53,100 nt of DNA from Planctomycetota bacterium (GCA_030602705.1 JAUVZF010000021.1:1-53100), one strand, 5' to 3'. Shown: positions 17,657 through 26,498, counted from the stretch's first letter. Notes: generated by a model from the sequence alone, not told the origin. Translations and numbers: made by a program.

Positions 17657-18985
17657 ATGACGCGGAGCGATAAGAGAATCCTCTGGGTCGGGCTCGTTTG
17701 CCTGCTTTTTCTAGCCGGATGGGGCACGATCCGCGCCATCCTTTCGCTGGATGCTCCGCCTCCCGACGACGCGGACCTGCGCCCGTCGCGCGAGGAGATC
17801 CCCGAGGATCGGAACGCCCTCGCCTCGTTCAAACAGGCCGGCGAGAAAGTCGATCTGTCGCTCGATGCTCGGGAGGAGTTGCAGGATTTACTCGATGTCA
17901 GGCAATATGACCAGGCCAAGGTAGACGACTTGTTGCGCCGTCACGCTGAAGCCCTGGCGCTGTGGCGGCAGGGCCTCGCCCGGCCCGCGCTTCAAGTACC
18001 CCCCGTTGACGACATTGTCGCTGACCTGGGTTACTGCTGCTACTGGCTGGAAATCGCTCGTCTGGTGGACCTGAGCGCTCTCTCCCTCTGTCGCCAGGGC
18101 AAAGACGACGAGGCATTCCATGAGGCGATGAGCATCGTTCGCTTTGGCCGCATGGTTATGGGCGCCGATGGAGGCCTTATCACCTTCCTTATCGGAAAGA
18201 CGGTGGAGGAAATCGGGCTTGTCCGGCTGCGCCGGATGATCCCGCAAGCCCGCTTGGATAAGGGGCAACTCGCCCTTGATGTCAGGGAACTCGCCCGTCC
18301 CTCGCCGCCGGGGGCCGACTTGGCCGACGCCTTGAGGCTTGAATACCAGATATATACGAAGGCCCTCGACGACCTCTACTCAGGCAACCCACTTTTCGGG
18401 GGCGGTTCGGGGAAATCGGGCGGGCGCCGCCGCACACCTGCTCCGGCTTTCCATCTCCACGTCAACCGCACGAAAGGCATGTTCGCGGAGGTCATGCGCC
18501 CTTGTGTTGAGAACGCCGCCAAACCCTATGCGGAGATGGTCTGGCCCGAACGCCCGGCCACAGTCCGCAAGAGTGTATCCTGGCTGCCGTGGACCTTTAT
18601 CACGGGCAACGCGATTGGCAAGATGATGTTCGCCGCACTGACGCTCGATTACAAGGAATATCTTGAACAGAAGTGCACCAGGAACATCAGCGTGGCCGCG
18701 ACGCGGCTGCTCCTGGCCCTGAAAGGCTACAAGATGGACAAGGGCCGCCTCCCCGAAACGCTCGACGAACTCGTCCCGGCCTACATTGAGGCCGTACCGC
18801 CGGACGATTTCGACGGCCGGCCTTTCCGCTACTCCGCTTCCAGGAAGGTCATCTACTCGGTGGGCAAGAATCTGACGGATGACGGTGGCGACGATCCGGC
18901 CTATGACAAGATTGATGAACTGGCTTACGGAGAGGCCGAGGCACCGGTAGAGGTCAAAGACTTGGTCTTTCCCATCCCTTTCTGA
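17657..18985 (+). CDS. hypothetical membrane-anchored protein of planctomycete type
   Basis: The ATG at 17657 follows AAGGGGGAAATCGG. The product has 442 residues with one N-terminal membrane helix (WVGLVCLLFLAGWGTI) and a long extracytoplasmic part. I do not recognise an enzyme family. The central region is helical and rich in charged residues. The C-terminal 100 residues (LLALKGYKMDKGRLPETLDELVPAYI, then a PPDDFDGRPFRYS-type segment) resemble a tail common in planctomycete hypothetical proteins, where it follows helical repeats and recalls pseudopilin C-termini. The gene lies 92 bases after the ThuA gene and converges with the next minus-strand gene, only five bases separating the stops. 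Confidence 0.75.
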   Translation: MTRSDKRILWVGLVCLLFLAGWGTIRAILSLDAPPPDDADLRPSREEIPEDRNALASFKQAGEKVDLSLDAREELQDLLDVRQYDQAKVDDLLRRHAEALALWRQGLARPALQVPPVDDIVADLGYCCYWLEIARLVDLSALSLCRQGKDDEAFHEAMSIVRFGRMVMGADGGLITFLIGKTVEEIGLVRLRRMIPQARLDKGQLALDVRELARPSPPGADLADALRLEYQIYTKALDDLYSGNPLFGGGSGKSGGRRRTPAPAFHLHVNRTKGMFAEVMRPCVENAAKPYAEMVWPERPATVRKSVSWLPWTFITGNAIGKMMFAALTLDYKEYLEQKCTRNISVAATRLLLALKGYKMDKGRLPETLDELVPAYIEAVPPDDFDGRPFRYSASRKVIYSVGKNLTDDGGDDPAYDKIDELAYGEAEAPVEVKDLVFPIPF

Positions 18986-18990
18986 ACCCG

Positions 18991-19410
18991 TCAATCTGCC
19001 GCGCCGACGGCTTCAACCATGTCGATCAGGGGCATCATCAGGCCGGCCCACATCAGGATACCCAGAGCCCAGACTGCGGCATACGATGCCGCCGCCAGGA
19101 TTGCCAGGCGTCCCACGCGGCGCTTCGTCAGCCCCGCCCACATCAGCCACACAATCGCCGCGACTCCGACCAAGCCGAACACGTACCAATACGTCGTTAC
19201 GACGTGTGAGGCCCCGATGAGCGCTCGGGCCGGCACAGGCAGTCCTGCGCGGCTGCCAAAGCGGTCAAACTTCTCTTCAAACGGCTGAGGGCCTGTCGCC
19301 AACAACCAGAGAATCTGATACCACAGGAGCCCCGAGAACAGAACCAGGAGCACGGTTGCAACCCGCGAGATGATCGAATGCTTCTCTGGCGGGGCTGCCG
19401 CTTGTGTCAT
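18991..19410 (-). CDS. small membrane protein, unknown function
   Basis: The start at 19410 is chosen because GGGGGAGG lies just upstream; a longer frame extends to 19692 but its N-terminus is basic, low-complexity and repeat-derived. The protein has 139 residues with three predicted membrane helices (ATVLLVLFSGLLWYQILWLLA, YVFGLVGVAAIVWLMWAG, LAILAAASYAAVWALGILMW). No motif suggests a function. It probably belongs with the next upstream minus-strand gene, another small membrane protein. Confidence 0.65.
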   Translation of the reverse strand: MTQAAAPPEKHSIISRVATVLLVLFSGLLWYQILWLLATGPQPFEEKFDRFGSRAGLPVPARALIGASHVVTTYWYVFGLVGVAAIVWLMWAGLTKRRVGRLAILAAASYAAVWALGILMWAGLMMPLIDMVEAVGAAD

Positions 19411-19611
19411 CGCAAGCCTCCCCCTTCGGGTGAGCCGCGCTGGAGAGCCCTTATCACGGTAGCATAGGACCAGTCTCTCAAGAATGCCAACACCATTTGG
19501 CGCCATTCCTGTCCGGCGTGACGAGAGCCTCTTATGCGACCATCTCACTTGGCCGCGCGGCCGAGTTCCTCGAGCAGGCGCACGGCGGCGGCCAGGGCCA
19601 ATGCCGCCGCT

Positions 19612-19678
19612 GCCGGCCTTGCTTGCACCGCGCACGGTCGGATCAGAACAGTTCGCCCTGCTCGCCGGGCGCGATACC
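19612..19678. repeat. 67-bp duplicate of the 3' end of the DUF72 gene
   Basis: This block matches 20473-20539 at about 64 of 67 positions. The second copy covers the last codons and stop of the DUF72 gene; this one has no gene attached. Similarity stops abruptly at GATACC. It lies in the 278-base gap between two small membrane protein genes. Confidence 0.85.
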
Positions 19679-19688
19679 GGACGCAACC

Positions 19689-20207
19689 TCAATCATCCTT
19701 TGGCGACGGCGGGTTCGTAGGCTGTTGTGATGGCTGCTCTAATGGCTCCTCCGCCATCTTGTGCTTGAATACCCGCATGCACAGTCGGACGCCGACGAGC
19801 ACAGAGGCCGCGCCGAGGATCCCAAGTGCTCCGTATGCTGCGGCATAAAGGCCGTGCCAGAGTGATGACACCAGTACGCCAAGGCCGGACGCGGCGGCGA
19901 AGTACGCGGCAAAGTGAAAGAGCAACAGCGGGTTCCCAAGGCGGAAGGGATTCGATCTGTGCGTCGGTCGCGTCCACAGGTTATCGCTCCAGGGATTGAG
20001 GGCCTGGAGACCGATGATGGCCAAGAGCACCACTGGACCCAATAGAACGACTGCAACCGCGGAGATGCCCACGAACGCGAGCATCAATCGAGGCATCTCG
20101 TCCAGGTGATGTACCGGTTGTGGCATGAACAGTTGCGCAACAAATCCGAGAGCGATCAACGCCAGACGTATCCTAAACCAAGTCTTTCCGGTCACAGGTC
20201 GCCCCAC
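19689..20207 (-). CDS. small membrane protein, unknown function
   Basis: This protein has 172 residues with about four predicted membrane helices: IRLALIALGFVAQLFM, LMLAFVGISAVAVVLLGPVVLLAIIG, LLLFHFAAYFAAASGLGVLVSSLW and YGALGILGAASVLVGVRL. A hydrophilic, proline-rich tail follows. I do not recognise the family. The start is GTG at 20207, with another GTG at 20195 possible; neither has a strong Shine-Dalgarno sequence. A near-consensus promoter lies only about 20 bases upstream, so the leader is very short. Confidence 0.6.
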   Translation of the reverse strand: MGRPVTGKTWFRIRLALIALGFVAQLFMPQPVHHLDEMPRLMLAFVGISAVAVVLLGPVVLLAIIGLQALNPWSDNLWTRPTHRSNPFRLGNPLLLFHFAAYFAAASGLGVLVSSLWHGLYAAAYGALGILGAASVLVGVRLCMRVFKHKMAEEPLEQPSQQPTNPPSPKDD

Positions 20208-20234
20208 AGGTTCTGGGGTGCAAATCCCACACCA

Positions 20235-20264
20235 ATTCTAGCACGAACACCAAGACTGTGTCAA
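20235..20264 (-). promoter_or_regulatory. strong sigma-70-like promoter for the small membrane protein gene
   Basis: Minus strand: TTGACA (perfect -35), 18-base spacer, TAGAAT (5 of 6). The predicted start near 20228 leaves about 20 bases before the GTG at 20207. It is the best -35 box in the window. Confidence 0.6.
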
Positions 20265-20472
20265 CACGACCCGGCACGGAGCCATTTGCGTTGTGGACGT
20301 TTTGGCGGATGGGGCGAGGTGATTGGCGGGGGTCTGGTCGGCGTGGGAAGGTGAGCCGAGCGTCGCCAGAGCGCCGAGGGAAAACCACACCGCGTTTCTC
20401 ATTGCCGGCCCCTTTTCGGGTCGAGAGATTCCGGCGTCAACCTTTCCGGCCGACGCGTTCTTCGACGAATCG

Positions 20473-20539
20473 GCCGGCCTTGCCTGCACCCCGCACGGTC
20501 GGATCAGAACAGTACGCCCTGCTCGCCGGGCGCGATACC
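20473..20539. repeat. 67-bp block duplicated at 19612-19678
   Basis: This block covers the last 12 codons and stop of the DUF72 gene (ending EGIAPGEQGVLF) and 31 bases downstream of it. Three mismatches separate it from the copy at 19612. Confidence 0.85.
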
Positions 20540-21409
20540 TTCGACGGCGATATCCTCCAGGAACGGGAACGCCTGAAGCAGGCGCGACGGCACGGGGACC
20601 GGCCGGCCGCGGATCTTCGAGAGGATCTGGAGCGCGTTGGCGGCGGCCTGGCCGCGGTAGTGGTTGTTGGTAAAGACATAGGTCTTCTCGCTCGCGCGGG
20701 CGATCTCGCGGATGCGTTCGATCCATTCGGCGATCTCGTCCTCGCGGTACAGGTAATCGTACCTGGCGTCGCGGCCGGCGTCGGTGGAGAACCAGGCCTC
20801 GCTGTTGCGGCCGTGCAGACGCACGTAGGCGAGGGGCGAGGTGACGAGCGTCATCGGCGGCAAGCCGCCGCGGCCGGCGGGCTGGTCGATGTTCGCAAAG
20901 CCGAAGCCGTTGTCCCTGATCCTCTTGACCGCCAGTTCCGACATCCAACTCGCGTGCCGCACCTCGAGAACCAGCGGCAGACTGGCGAAGTCGCGGCGAA
21001 TCGCCTCCAAGTGCCGGAAAGCGCGGTCGTCGGCCCGGAACGACCACGGAAACTGGACGAGCACGGCGCCGAGTCGCCCCGCCTCGCGCACCGGGTCGAT
21101 GCCGCGGCAGTACGCATCGACATCATCCGCCGTCCACGGCTTGTCGAACTCGTGGGTGAACCGCTGGTACAGTTTGAACGTGAACTCGAAATCCTGCGGC
21201 GTCCGCCTGACCCACGACGCGGTGGCTCGCTCGCTCGGCGGCCCATAGAACGACGAGTTCACCTCAACGCAGTCGAAGTAACGGGCGTGGTAGGCCAGGC
21301 GGTCGAACCCGCGCCCCTTGCGCCCGGGATAGAAGCGGCCGTTCCAGTCGTCGTAAGACCAGCCGGACGTGCCGACGCGGATGACGGGAGCAGGTCGCTC
21401 GTCGGGCAT
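20504..21409 (-). CDS. DUF72 (YecE-like) family protein
   Basis: The start at 21409 is chosen because AAAGGACG lies upstream and the family core begins right after it (VIRVGTSGWSYDDWNGRFYP); this gives 301 residues, normal for the family. Other family features are VEVNSSFYGPP, FTFKLYQRFTH, VLVQFPWSF, PLVLEVRHASW and YVRLHGRNSEAWF. The fold is a TIM barrel related to metal-dependent isomerases; the biochemical role is not known to me. The protein has no signal peptide and should be cytoplasmic. It is transcribed alone, with a terminator-like hairpin upstream and a duplicated copy of its 3' end at 19612-19678. Confidence 0.9.
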   Translation of the reverse strand: MPDERPAPVIRVGTSGWSYDDWNGRFYPGRKGRGFDRLAYHARYFDCVEVNSSFYGPPSERATASWVRRTPQDFEFTFKLYQRFTHEFDKPWTADDVDAYCRGIDPVREAGRLGAVLVQFPWSFRADDRAFRHLEAIRRDFASLPLVLEVRHASWMSELAVKRIRDNGFGFANIDQPAGRGGLPPMTLVTSPLAYVRLHGRNSEAWFSTDAGRDARYDYLYREDEIAEWIERIREIARASEKTYVFTNNHYRGQAAANALQILSKIRGRPVPVPSRLLQAFPFLEDIAVEGIAPGEQGVLF

Positions 21410-21463
21410 GGGACGTCCTTTCGCCACGGCGAGCAGGATACCTGCGGCGTCAGAAAAAGGCAA

Positions 21464-21484
21464 CCCGCTGCTTTTAGCAGCGGG
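21464..21484 (-). terminator. intrinsic terminator-like hairpin below the LysM gene
   Basis: Stem CCCGCTGC/GCAGCGGG with a five-base loop. On the minus strand it is followed by TTGCCTTTTT. It could end transcripts coming from the LysM/secDF genes before the DUF72 gene. Confidence 0.5.
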
Positions 21485-21578
21485 CTCGGACAGCGGGCTC
21501 GCACCAGCCCAACCCTCCGCGCGGGGCTCCTGACCCGCCGCGCTATGGCCGCTCCAGCGTGGGAGAACCCGGTCTTCT

Positions 21579-21600
21579 GCGCGGCCCGTACGGGCCGCGC
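21579..21600. repeat. 22-bp perfect palindrome centred on CCCGTACGGG
   Basis: GCGCGG-CCCGTACGGG-CCGCGC. Identical copies lie at 26499-26520 and 41689-41710, with a one-pair variant at 41645-41666. It is intergenic. Confidence 0.85.
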
Positions 21601-21638
21601 GGACTTGCGACGGCGAGGCGCAACCTGCGTCGAGATGC

Positions 21639-22424
21639 TTATTCGGCCTCAGGCAGCCGCAGACGCATGCCGATGTACAGCCGCGCGTTCAGCGAAGACA
21701 GGACGTCCTTGTTCGCCTCGTAGATCTTCGGGTACATGGCGGCGTCGCCGTAAACCTTGCGGGCGATGCCGATGAGGGTGTCGCCGTTGCTGACGACGTA
21801 GACTTTGCTGCGTTTCAACCGGGGTGCGGCAGGCTTGTCGGGCTCAGGCTTTGGCAGGACGATGCGGTCGCCGATCCTGAGCGCGCCCGGGTCGATGCCC
21901 GGGTTCGCCGCCTCAATGGCCCCCACGAACTTGGCGCTGCCGTAGTGCTCGATGGCGATGCCGTAGAGCGTATCGCCCTGGACGACGACGTGCACGTTTG
22001 CCGGATCGGTCTTTTGGGTCCGAAGCGGCCCCGTGATGACGTCGCCGACGATGCCGGCCGGCCGCAGGACGGGCCCCGGCGGGTCGGCCCCCACGACGGG
22101 CGTGTCGTCGCCGCCTCCTACGACCGTCCCCTCATCGCGGGAGGTGGACAGCAGGTCCTGGTCGGTGGGCCACGGGGCGTCGGGTTTGGGCTTGGGGTCC
22201 GGGGCGTTGTTCTTATCGCCCTGGGTCAGGCGTTTGCGCCACCGCTCGTACATCGCGACGGGGTCGTTGTACTCGGTCGGCTCCTCCGAGTTCGGCTTGA
22301 TGGACTTCGGCCCGAGCGCCTTGTACTTTGCCAGGTCGCTCCAGTCGCGGCTGGCGATGAACAGCGCCCCGACGGCGATGACGACGAGAGCCAGAACCAG
22401 AACCACTTTAGTAAGCGGGCGCAT
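21639..22424 (-). CDS. membrane-anchored protein with two LysM domains
   Basis: This 261-residue protein has an N-terminal membrane helix (VVLVLALVVIAVGALFIAS), then a charged, proline-rich linker to about residue 140. Two LysM peptidoglycan-binding modules follow: HVVVQGDTLYGIAIEHYG to IGDRIVLP, and KVYVVSNGDTLIGIARKVYG to IGMRLRLP. AAGGTG precedes the ATG by five bases. It should sit in the inner membrane and bind the cell wall or a glycan in the periplasm. It lies 74 bases downstream of secDF on the same strand and may be the last gene of that transcription unit. No catalytic domain is present. Confidence 0.9.
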   Translation of the reverse strand: MRPLTKVVLVLALVVIAVGALFIASRDWSDLAKYKALGPKSIKPNSEEPTEYNDPVAMYERWRKRLTQGDKNNAPDPKPKPDAPWPTDQDLLSTSRDEGTVVGGGDDTPVVGADPPGPVLRPAGIVGDVITGPLRTQKTDPANVHVVVQGDTLYGIAIEHYGSAKFVGAIEAANPGIDPGALRIGDRIVLPKPEPDKPAAPRLKRSKVYVVSNGDTLIGIARKVYGDAAMYPKIYEANKDVLSSLNARLYIGMRLRLPEAE

Positions 22425-22498
22425 GGCCGCACCTTGCGTCGGAATGCCAGTTCGCTTCTTCTCCCGCCTATACTATCGGAAGCAGGTGGTCCGGGCGA

Positions 22499-25400
22499 TT
22501 AGTTTTTCCGGGCGGTCTTGCCCCAAGTCATCCGGTACAGTGCCCACGTGACCGGCACCGTAGCCAGTGCCCCGACGGCGGCCGGGCCGACCCAGGCGGT
22601 CCATTCGGCGGCGCGCGCCAGCAGCATCGCCACCGACAGGCCCACCGCCGCCAGCGGCGCGAGCAGGCTGACCGCCGCCAACGCCTTCACAAGGCCGGGC
22701 GACGACTCCGCCGGGGGCCAGACCTCGCCGTAGGCATCGCGCGAGACGATCCACCAGGCCACGGCCACCCACGCCAGTTGCAGCACCGCCCAGACCCATC
22801 CGCCCCACGAGGTGAAGAACTCGCCGGGCGCCTGCCACACGCACGCGAAGTACACCAGCAGACCCACCCCGATGACCGGGTACACCCACACGTACACCTT
22901 GTACAGGTACTGCCGCAGCACCAGGATCGGGCTGGCAATGGCGATGGAGGAATACGTCCCGACGATCAGTCCGAACAGCATGACGAAACTCAGGCCGTGC
23001 ACGCTCGACGACCTGCCCGCAAAGACGTACAGCGAGATGACCGCCAGAAACGTTGTCAGGCTCGTCAGCACGGTCCGCGACACGGTCTGGTTGATGCTGG
23101 TGTTGACGACCGACACGGAGAAATCGCCATGTTTGCCGCGGTTCTCGCGGATACGGTCGAACACCACGATCGTGTCGTTGATCGAGTAGCCAACCAGCAT
23201 GAGGAACGCGCCGACCATGGGCAGGTTGATCTTGAAGTCCGCAAAGAGCAGCCCGGACCCGAGGAACGTGCCGGCCACGAGCGCCGCCACCGTAACCGCG
23301 CCAAGGGTGACGACGACGTCGTGCACGAGCGCCACCACCGCCGCCAGGCCCGACGAGAACCGGGCGAACCGGATCCAGACGTAAAGGATCATCAGGGCCA
23401 GCGACAGGAGGATGGCCATGACGGCCTTGTCCCAGGCCTCGGCGGCCATCGTCGGCTCGAAGGAGGTCGTCGAGGCGAAGGCCTGCTCCGCCCTGAGGGC
23501 GGGGCGGACGATGTCGTCGGTCCAGAACGCCGGGTTAGGCGTGTCGCCGCGCTTGCCGGCGTAGTCCTGGCGGATCCAGATGTCGAAGGTCTTGAACTCG
23601 CCCGCGACGGCGCCGGCGTCGAGGCCTTCGATGCGGTACAGCGTGCCGACCACGTCGGGATAGCGGTCGCGGATAAAGGCGTCGATGCGCCGTTGAACCT
23701 CGCCGGTGGCCATGGCGGGGCTGATGTCGGCCAGGATGTGTATCTTGCCGAGGAACTGCCGCTCTTCGGGCGGGATGTATCGAGCGGCGGGTTTCGCTTC
23801 GGCGGGCTTCGCTTCGGCACTCTTCTCGCCTGCGGGTCCTTTCGCCCCGGCCGGCCGGCTCGACCTCAGACGCCGGCGGATCGCCGCCTCGGTGATCTCC
23901 GAGGCGGTCGCCGTCGCCCGGCTGGCGCCCAGTTCCGGGCGCATGTCCGCAAAGGCCTTCGAGAGGGCGTTCTTGACGGCGGCCTCGCCCGCTGCCGCCT
24001 CGCCGGTGGCAGGAACGCTGATGAGGAACCGGTCGATCTCGCCCTCGGCCGCATCGTACGCATACTCCAGTTCCTGGACCGTGGCGGCGGGTCCGAGGAC
24101 ATCGGTCACGCGTCCGCGGACGGTCGAGATGGGCACGTCGGTCTCGCCCTGTGGCACCTTGACGGCCAGTTCGACCTGCGTGCCTCCGGTGAACTCGATG
24201 TCGTACTTTTCTTCGCCGCGGCTGAAGAAGATGATGACCCCGAGCGCCGCCAGGCCGCCGCTGACGACCATCGCCGGCCGCACGAACCGCATCCAGTTCA
24301 GGTTCGGGACCGCGAAGAACTGGAACATCTTGAGTTGCTTGACGATGCCCCACTTGATGGCCGTCTCGAAGATCATCCGCGTCACCACCACGGCCGTGAA
24401 CATGCTGACGAGGATGCCGATGATCATGACGACCGCAAATCCCTTGACCTCCTCGGTCGCCAGGCCCGGCGACAGGAGCACGAACGCCGGGATGAGCGTC
24501 GTCAGGTTGGCGTCCAGGATGGTGCGGAACGCCCGCTGGTACGCCTTCTTGAGGGCGAAGGCAAGACTGCCCTCCCTGCCCTTCTCTTCGCGCAGGCGCT
24601 CGTAGATCAGGACGTTGGCGTCGATGGCCATCGACAGGCTCAAGATCAGGCCCGCGATGCCGGGCAGCGTCCACGCCTGCCGGACCACCGACATGATGCA
24701 GACGATGAGCACCATGTTCAGGATCAGGGCGACGTTGGCCACCAGGCCGGCGAAGCGGTAATAGATCGCGATGAACAGCACCACCAGGGCGAAGCCGATG
24801 ACGCTGGCCTGAAACCCGCGGCGGATGTTGTCGGCACCGAGTTCCGGCCCGACGGTCCGCTCGGTGACGGGGTCGCCGAGGCTTGCGGCCAGTTGGCCGG
24901 AGTTCAGGATCGTAACGACCTCGTCGCGTGTGCGGATGTTGTTGCGGTACCCCTCGATGATGCCTCCGGTCGAGAGCGTGGCCCGAAGCGAGGGTGCGGA
25001 TTGGATACGGCCGTCCAGGATGATTGCCATCTGGCGGTTGCGCATCTCGGGCCGCGTCAGGCGGGCGAACCTCGCCCCCGCCCCGGGCTTCACGGAGAAG
25101 ACGACGATCGGCTCGCCTTCCTGCGTCGAGGGGCGAGCGGCGCTCAGGTCCTTGCCCGTCACGTTCTGGCCGTCGGAAATATCGACCAGGGCCTCGACCG
25201 TTTGGCTCTCCTCGTCAACGACGTACACGAAGTTCCACGCATCCAGATTGCCGTCGATGTACCACTGCCAGCCCTTCGCGAGCGGATACCACTTGAAGCG
25301 GGCGTCGCTGGATGGCTGGCCGGCCTGCTTCAGGCTGACCAGCCGCTCGAAGTTCGCGCCCTTCTCGCGGTCCTTGACCTTATCGACCACGATGCGGAAC

Positions 25401-26119
25401 TCCAGGAACCCCGCCTGCCGCACCAGCCGCTTCACGCGCGTCACGTCGCGCTGGGTGGCCAGGGCCGTCCTGACCAGGTCTTTCCACTCGGCGACAGAGC
25501 CTTTGTCGGACGGCGAAACGGCCAGGAGAATCTCGACCTGCTCCCACTGCGCCTTGGCGCGCACAAGCCCCACGACGGCCACCGCGGCTCGCTTCTCGGA
25601 CGGAAGCCCGCGGACCGCACGGACGATGCGGTTCTGGATATCGTCGAGGTAGAGCGCCGGCCTCATCCGGACCACCAGGCGCGTGCCGGCGAGCATCGCG
25701 TCGCGGTCGGCGGCGATGCTGCCGGCCGCCGTCGCGTTTCCACGCTTCTTGGCCCGCTCTTCGACAGACTCCAGGATGGCTTGGGTGACCGCCTCGTCAT
25801 CGACCTTGACGCGCGTCTGCCGGCCGGGAAGGATGATCTCGAGCCGGTGCCGGCCAACCGCGCGGACGGTGTACCCGCGCGTTCCTTCGGGATTGATGCG
25901 TCCCTCGATGACCTGCTTGGCGGCCCGGGCGTCGGGCACCTCGCCGCCCACTTCGGGCGGGTGCAGTTCGTAAATCAGGCTCGTCCCGCCCTCCAGGTCG
26001 ATGCCCAGACGGAACAGGTCCCGCACGTCGCCCTGCGGGTCCGACAGAATCCCGTAAAGTGGGAACCCCACCACCACGGCGATGAAGATCAGACTGACCC
26101 AATAAACCCATCGACTCAT
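22499..26119 (-). CDS. secDF: fused protein translocase subunit SecDF
   Basis: This 1206-residue protein fuses SecD and SecF, the proton-driven accessory subunits that help pull proteins through SecYEG. The SecD half starts with a membrane helix and GIDLEGGTSLIYEL (about residue 39); its six-helix channel includes NSGQLAASLGDPVTERTVGPELG and AIDANVLIYERLREE. The SecF half begins near residue 620 with DIEFTGGTQVELAVK and includes LMLVGYSINDTIVVFDRIREN. A large periplasmic region with a lysine/alanine-rich insert lies near 740-780. After the usual SecF end there are about 130 extra residues with three or four more membrane helices, which is not typical. GAGGCGGCA precedes the ATG. It follows yajC, as in many bacteria, but a mobile element now separates the two. 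Confidence 0.96.
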   Translation of the reverse strand: MSRWVYWVSLIFIAVVVGFPLYGILSDPQGDVRDLFRLGIDLEGGTSLIYELHPPEVGGEVPDARAAKQVIEGRINPEGTRGYTVRAVGRHRLEIILPGRQTRVKVDDEAVTQAILESVEERAKKRGNATAAGSIAADRDAMLAGTRLVVRMRPALYLDDIQNRIVRAVRGLPSEKRAAVAVVGLVRAKAQWEQVEILLAVSPSDKGSVAEWKDLVRTALATQRDVTRVKRLVRQAGFLEFRIVVDKVKDREKGANFERLVSLKQAGQPSSDARFKWYPLAKGWQWYIDGNLDAWNFVYVVDEESQTVEALVDISDGQNVTGKDLSAARPSTQEGEPIVVFSVKPGAGARFARLTRPEMRNRQMAIILDGRIQSAPSLRATLSTGGIIEGYRNNIRTRDEVVTILNSGQLAASLGDPVTERTVGPELGADNIRRGFQASVIGFALVVLFIAIYYRFAGLVANVALILNMVLIVCIMSVVRQAWTLPGIAGLILSLSMAIDANVLIYERLREEKGREGSLAFALKKAYQRAFRTILDANLTTLIPAFVLLSPGLATEEVKGFAVVMIIGILVSMFTAVVVTRMIFETAIKWGIVKQLKMFQFFAVPNLNWMRFVRPAMVVSGGLAALGVIIFFSRGEEKYDIEFTGGTQVELAVKVPQGETDVPISTVRGRVTDVLGPAATVQELEYAYDAAEGEIDRFLISVPATGEAAAGEAAVKNALSKAFADMRPELGASRATATASEITEAAIRRRLRSSRPAGAKGPAGEKSAEAKPAEAKPAARYIPPEERQFLGKIHILADISPAMATGEVQRRIDAFIRDRYPDVVGTLYRIEGLDAGAVAGEFKTFDIWIRQDYAGKRGDTPNPAFWTDDIVRPALRAEQAFASTTSFEPTMAAEAWDKAVMAILLSLALMILYVWIRFARFSSGLAAVVALVHDVVVTLGAVTVAALVAGTFLGSGLLFADFKINLPMVGAFLMLVGYSINDTIVVFDRIRENRGKHGDFSVSVVNTSINQTVSRTVLTSLTTFLAVISLYVFAGRSSSVHGLSFVMLFGLIVGTYSSIAIASPILVLRQYLYKVYVWVYPVIGVGLLVYFACVWQAPGEFFTSWGGWVWAVLQLAWVAVAWWIVSRDAYGEVWPPAESSPGLVKALAAVSLLAPLAAVGLSVAMLLARAAEWTAWVGPAAVGALATVPVTWALYRMTWGKTARKN

Positions 26120-26185
26120 TGCCGCCTCGATTTTCTAGTCTGGCCTTGCCTTGCCCGCGCCCCTGCGCGGCGGGTCTCCGGACCC

Positions 26186-26432
26186 GTACGTGTTTAGCGT
26201 GGTGTCATTCCGATCCTTGTTGATACCGGATGCGTACGCAACGACCGCGGCGTAGCCGCGGGAGTCGAGTCCCGGCGCGCCGGGATCGCCGTTTTCCGTT
26301 CTACGCTTCATCCTTCGCAGCAGCGCTGCTGCGGAGAACGGACAGCCCAACAGCGAGATTTCTCCACTCGCCCCCGCTCGCGCGGGGGCTCGGTCGAAAT
26401 GACAGTGCCTCAAGTCCGCGCTAAACACGTAC
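26186..26432. mobile_element. 247-bp MITE-like element with 14-bp TIRs and 8-bp target duplication
   Basis: The left end is GTACGTGTTTAGCG and the right end its exact reverse complement. CCGGACCC lies directly outside both ends (26178-26185 and 26433-26440), an exact 8-bp direct repeat. The interior has a TGTCATTCC...GAAATGACA inverted frame around several small hairpins and codes for nothing. It sits between yajC and secDF. A second complete copy of the terminal repeats is at 31781-31908, and a third starts at 52957. Confidence 0.85.
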
Positions 26433-26498
26433 CCGGACCCACCGCGCTCGGTCCGACCCCTGAACTGCTGCAACCGGGTTCTCGCGGCCCGCGCTTTT

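Noticed and set aside
19484-19720. Short open frame in the gap between the two small membrane proteins
   Set aside because: It runs through the duplicated 67-base block and has no gene-like start or composition.
22778-26197. A 1139-codon open frame on the plus strand opposite secDF
   Set aside because: It mirrors the real gene, is arginine/histidine/aspartate-rich with no recognisable domain, and arises from high-GC codon bias. SecD and SecF motifs are clear on the minus strand.
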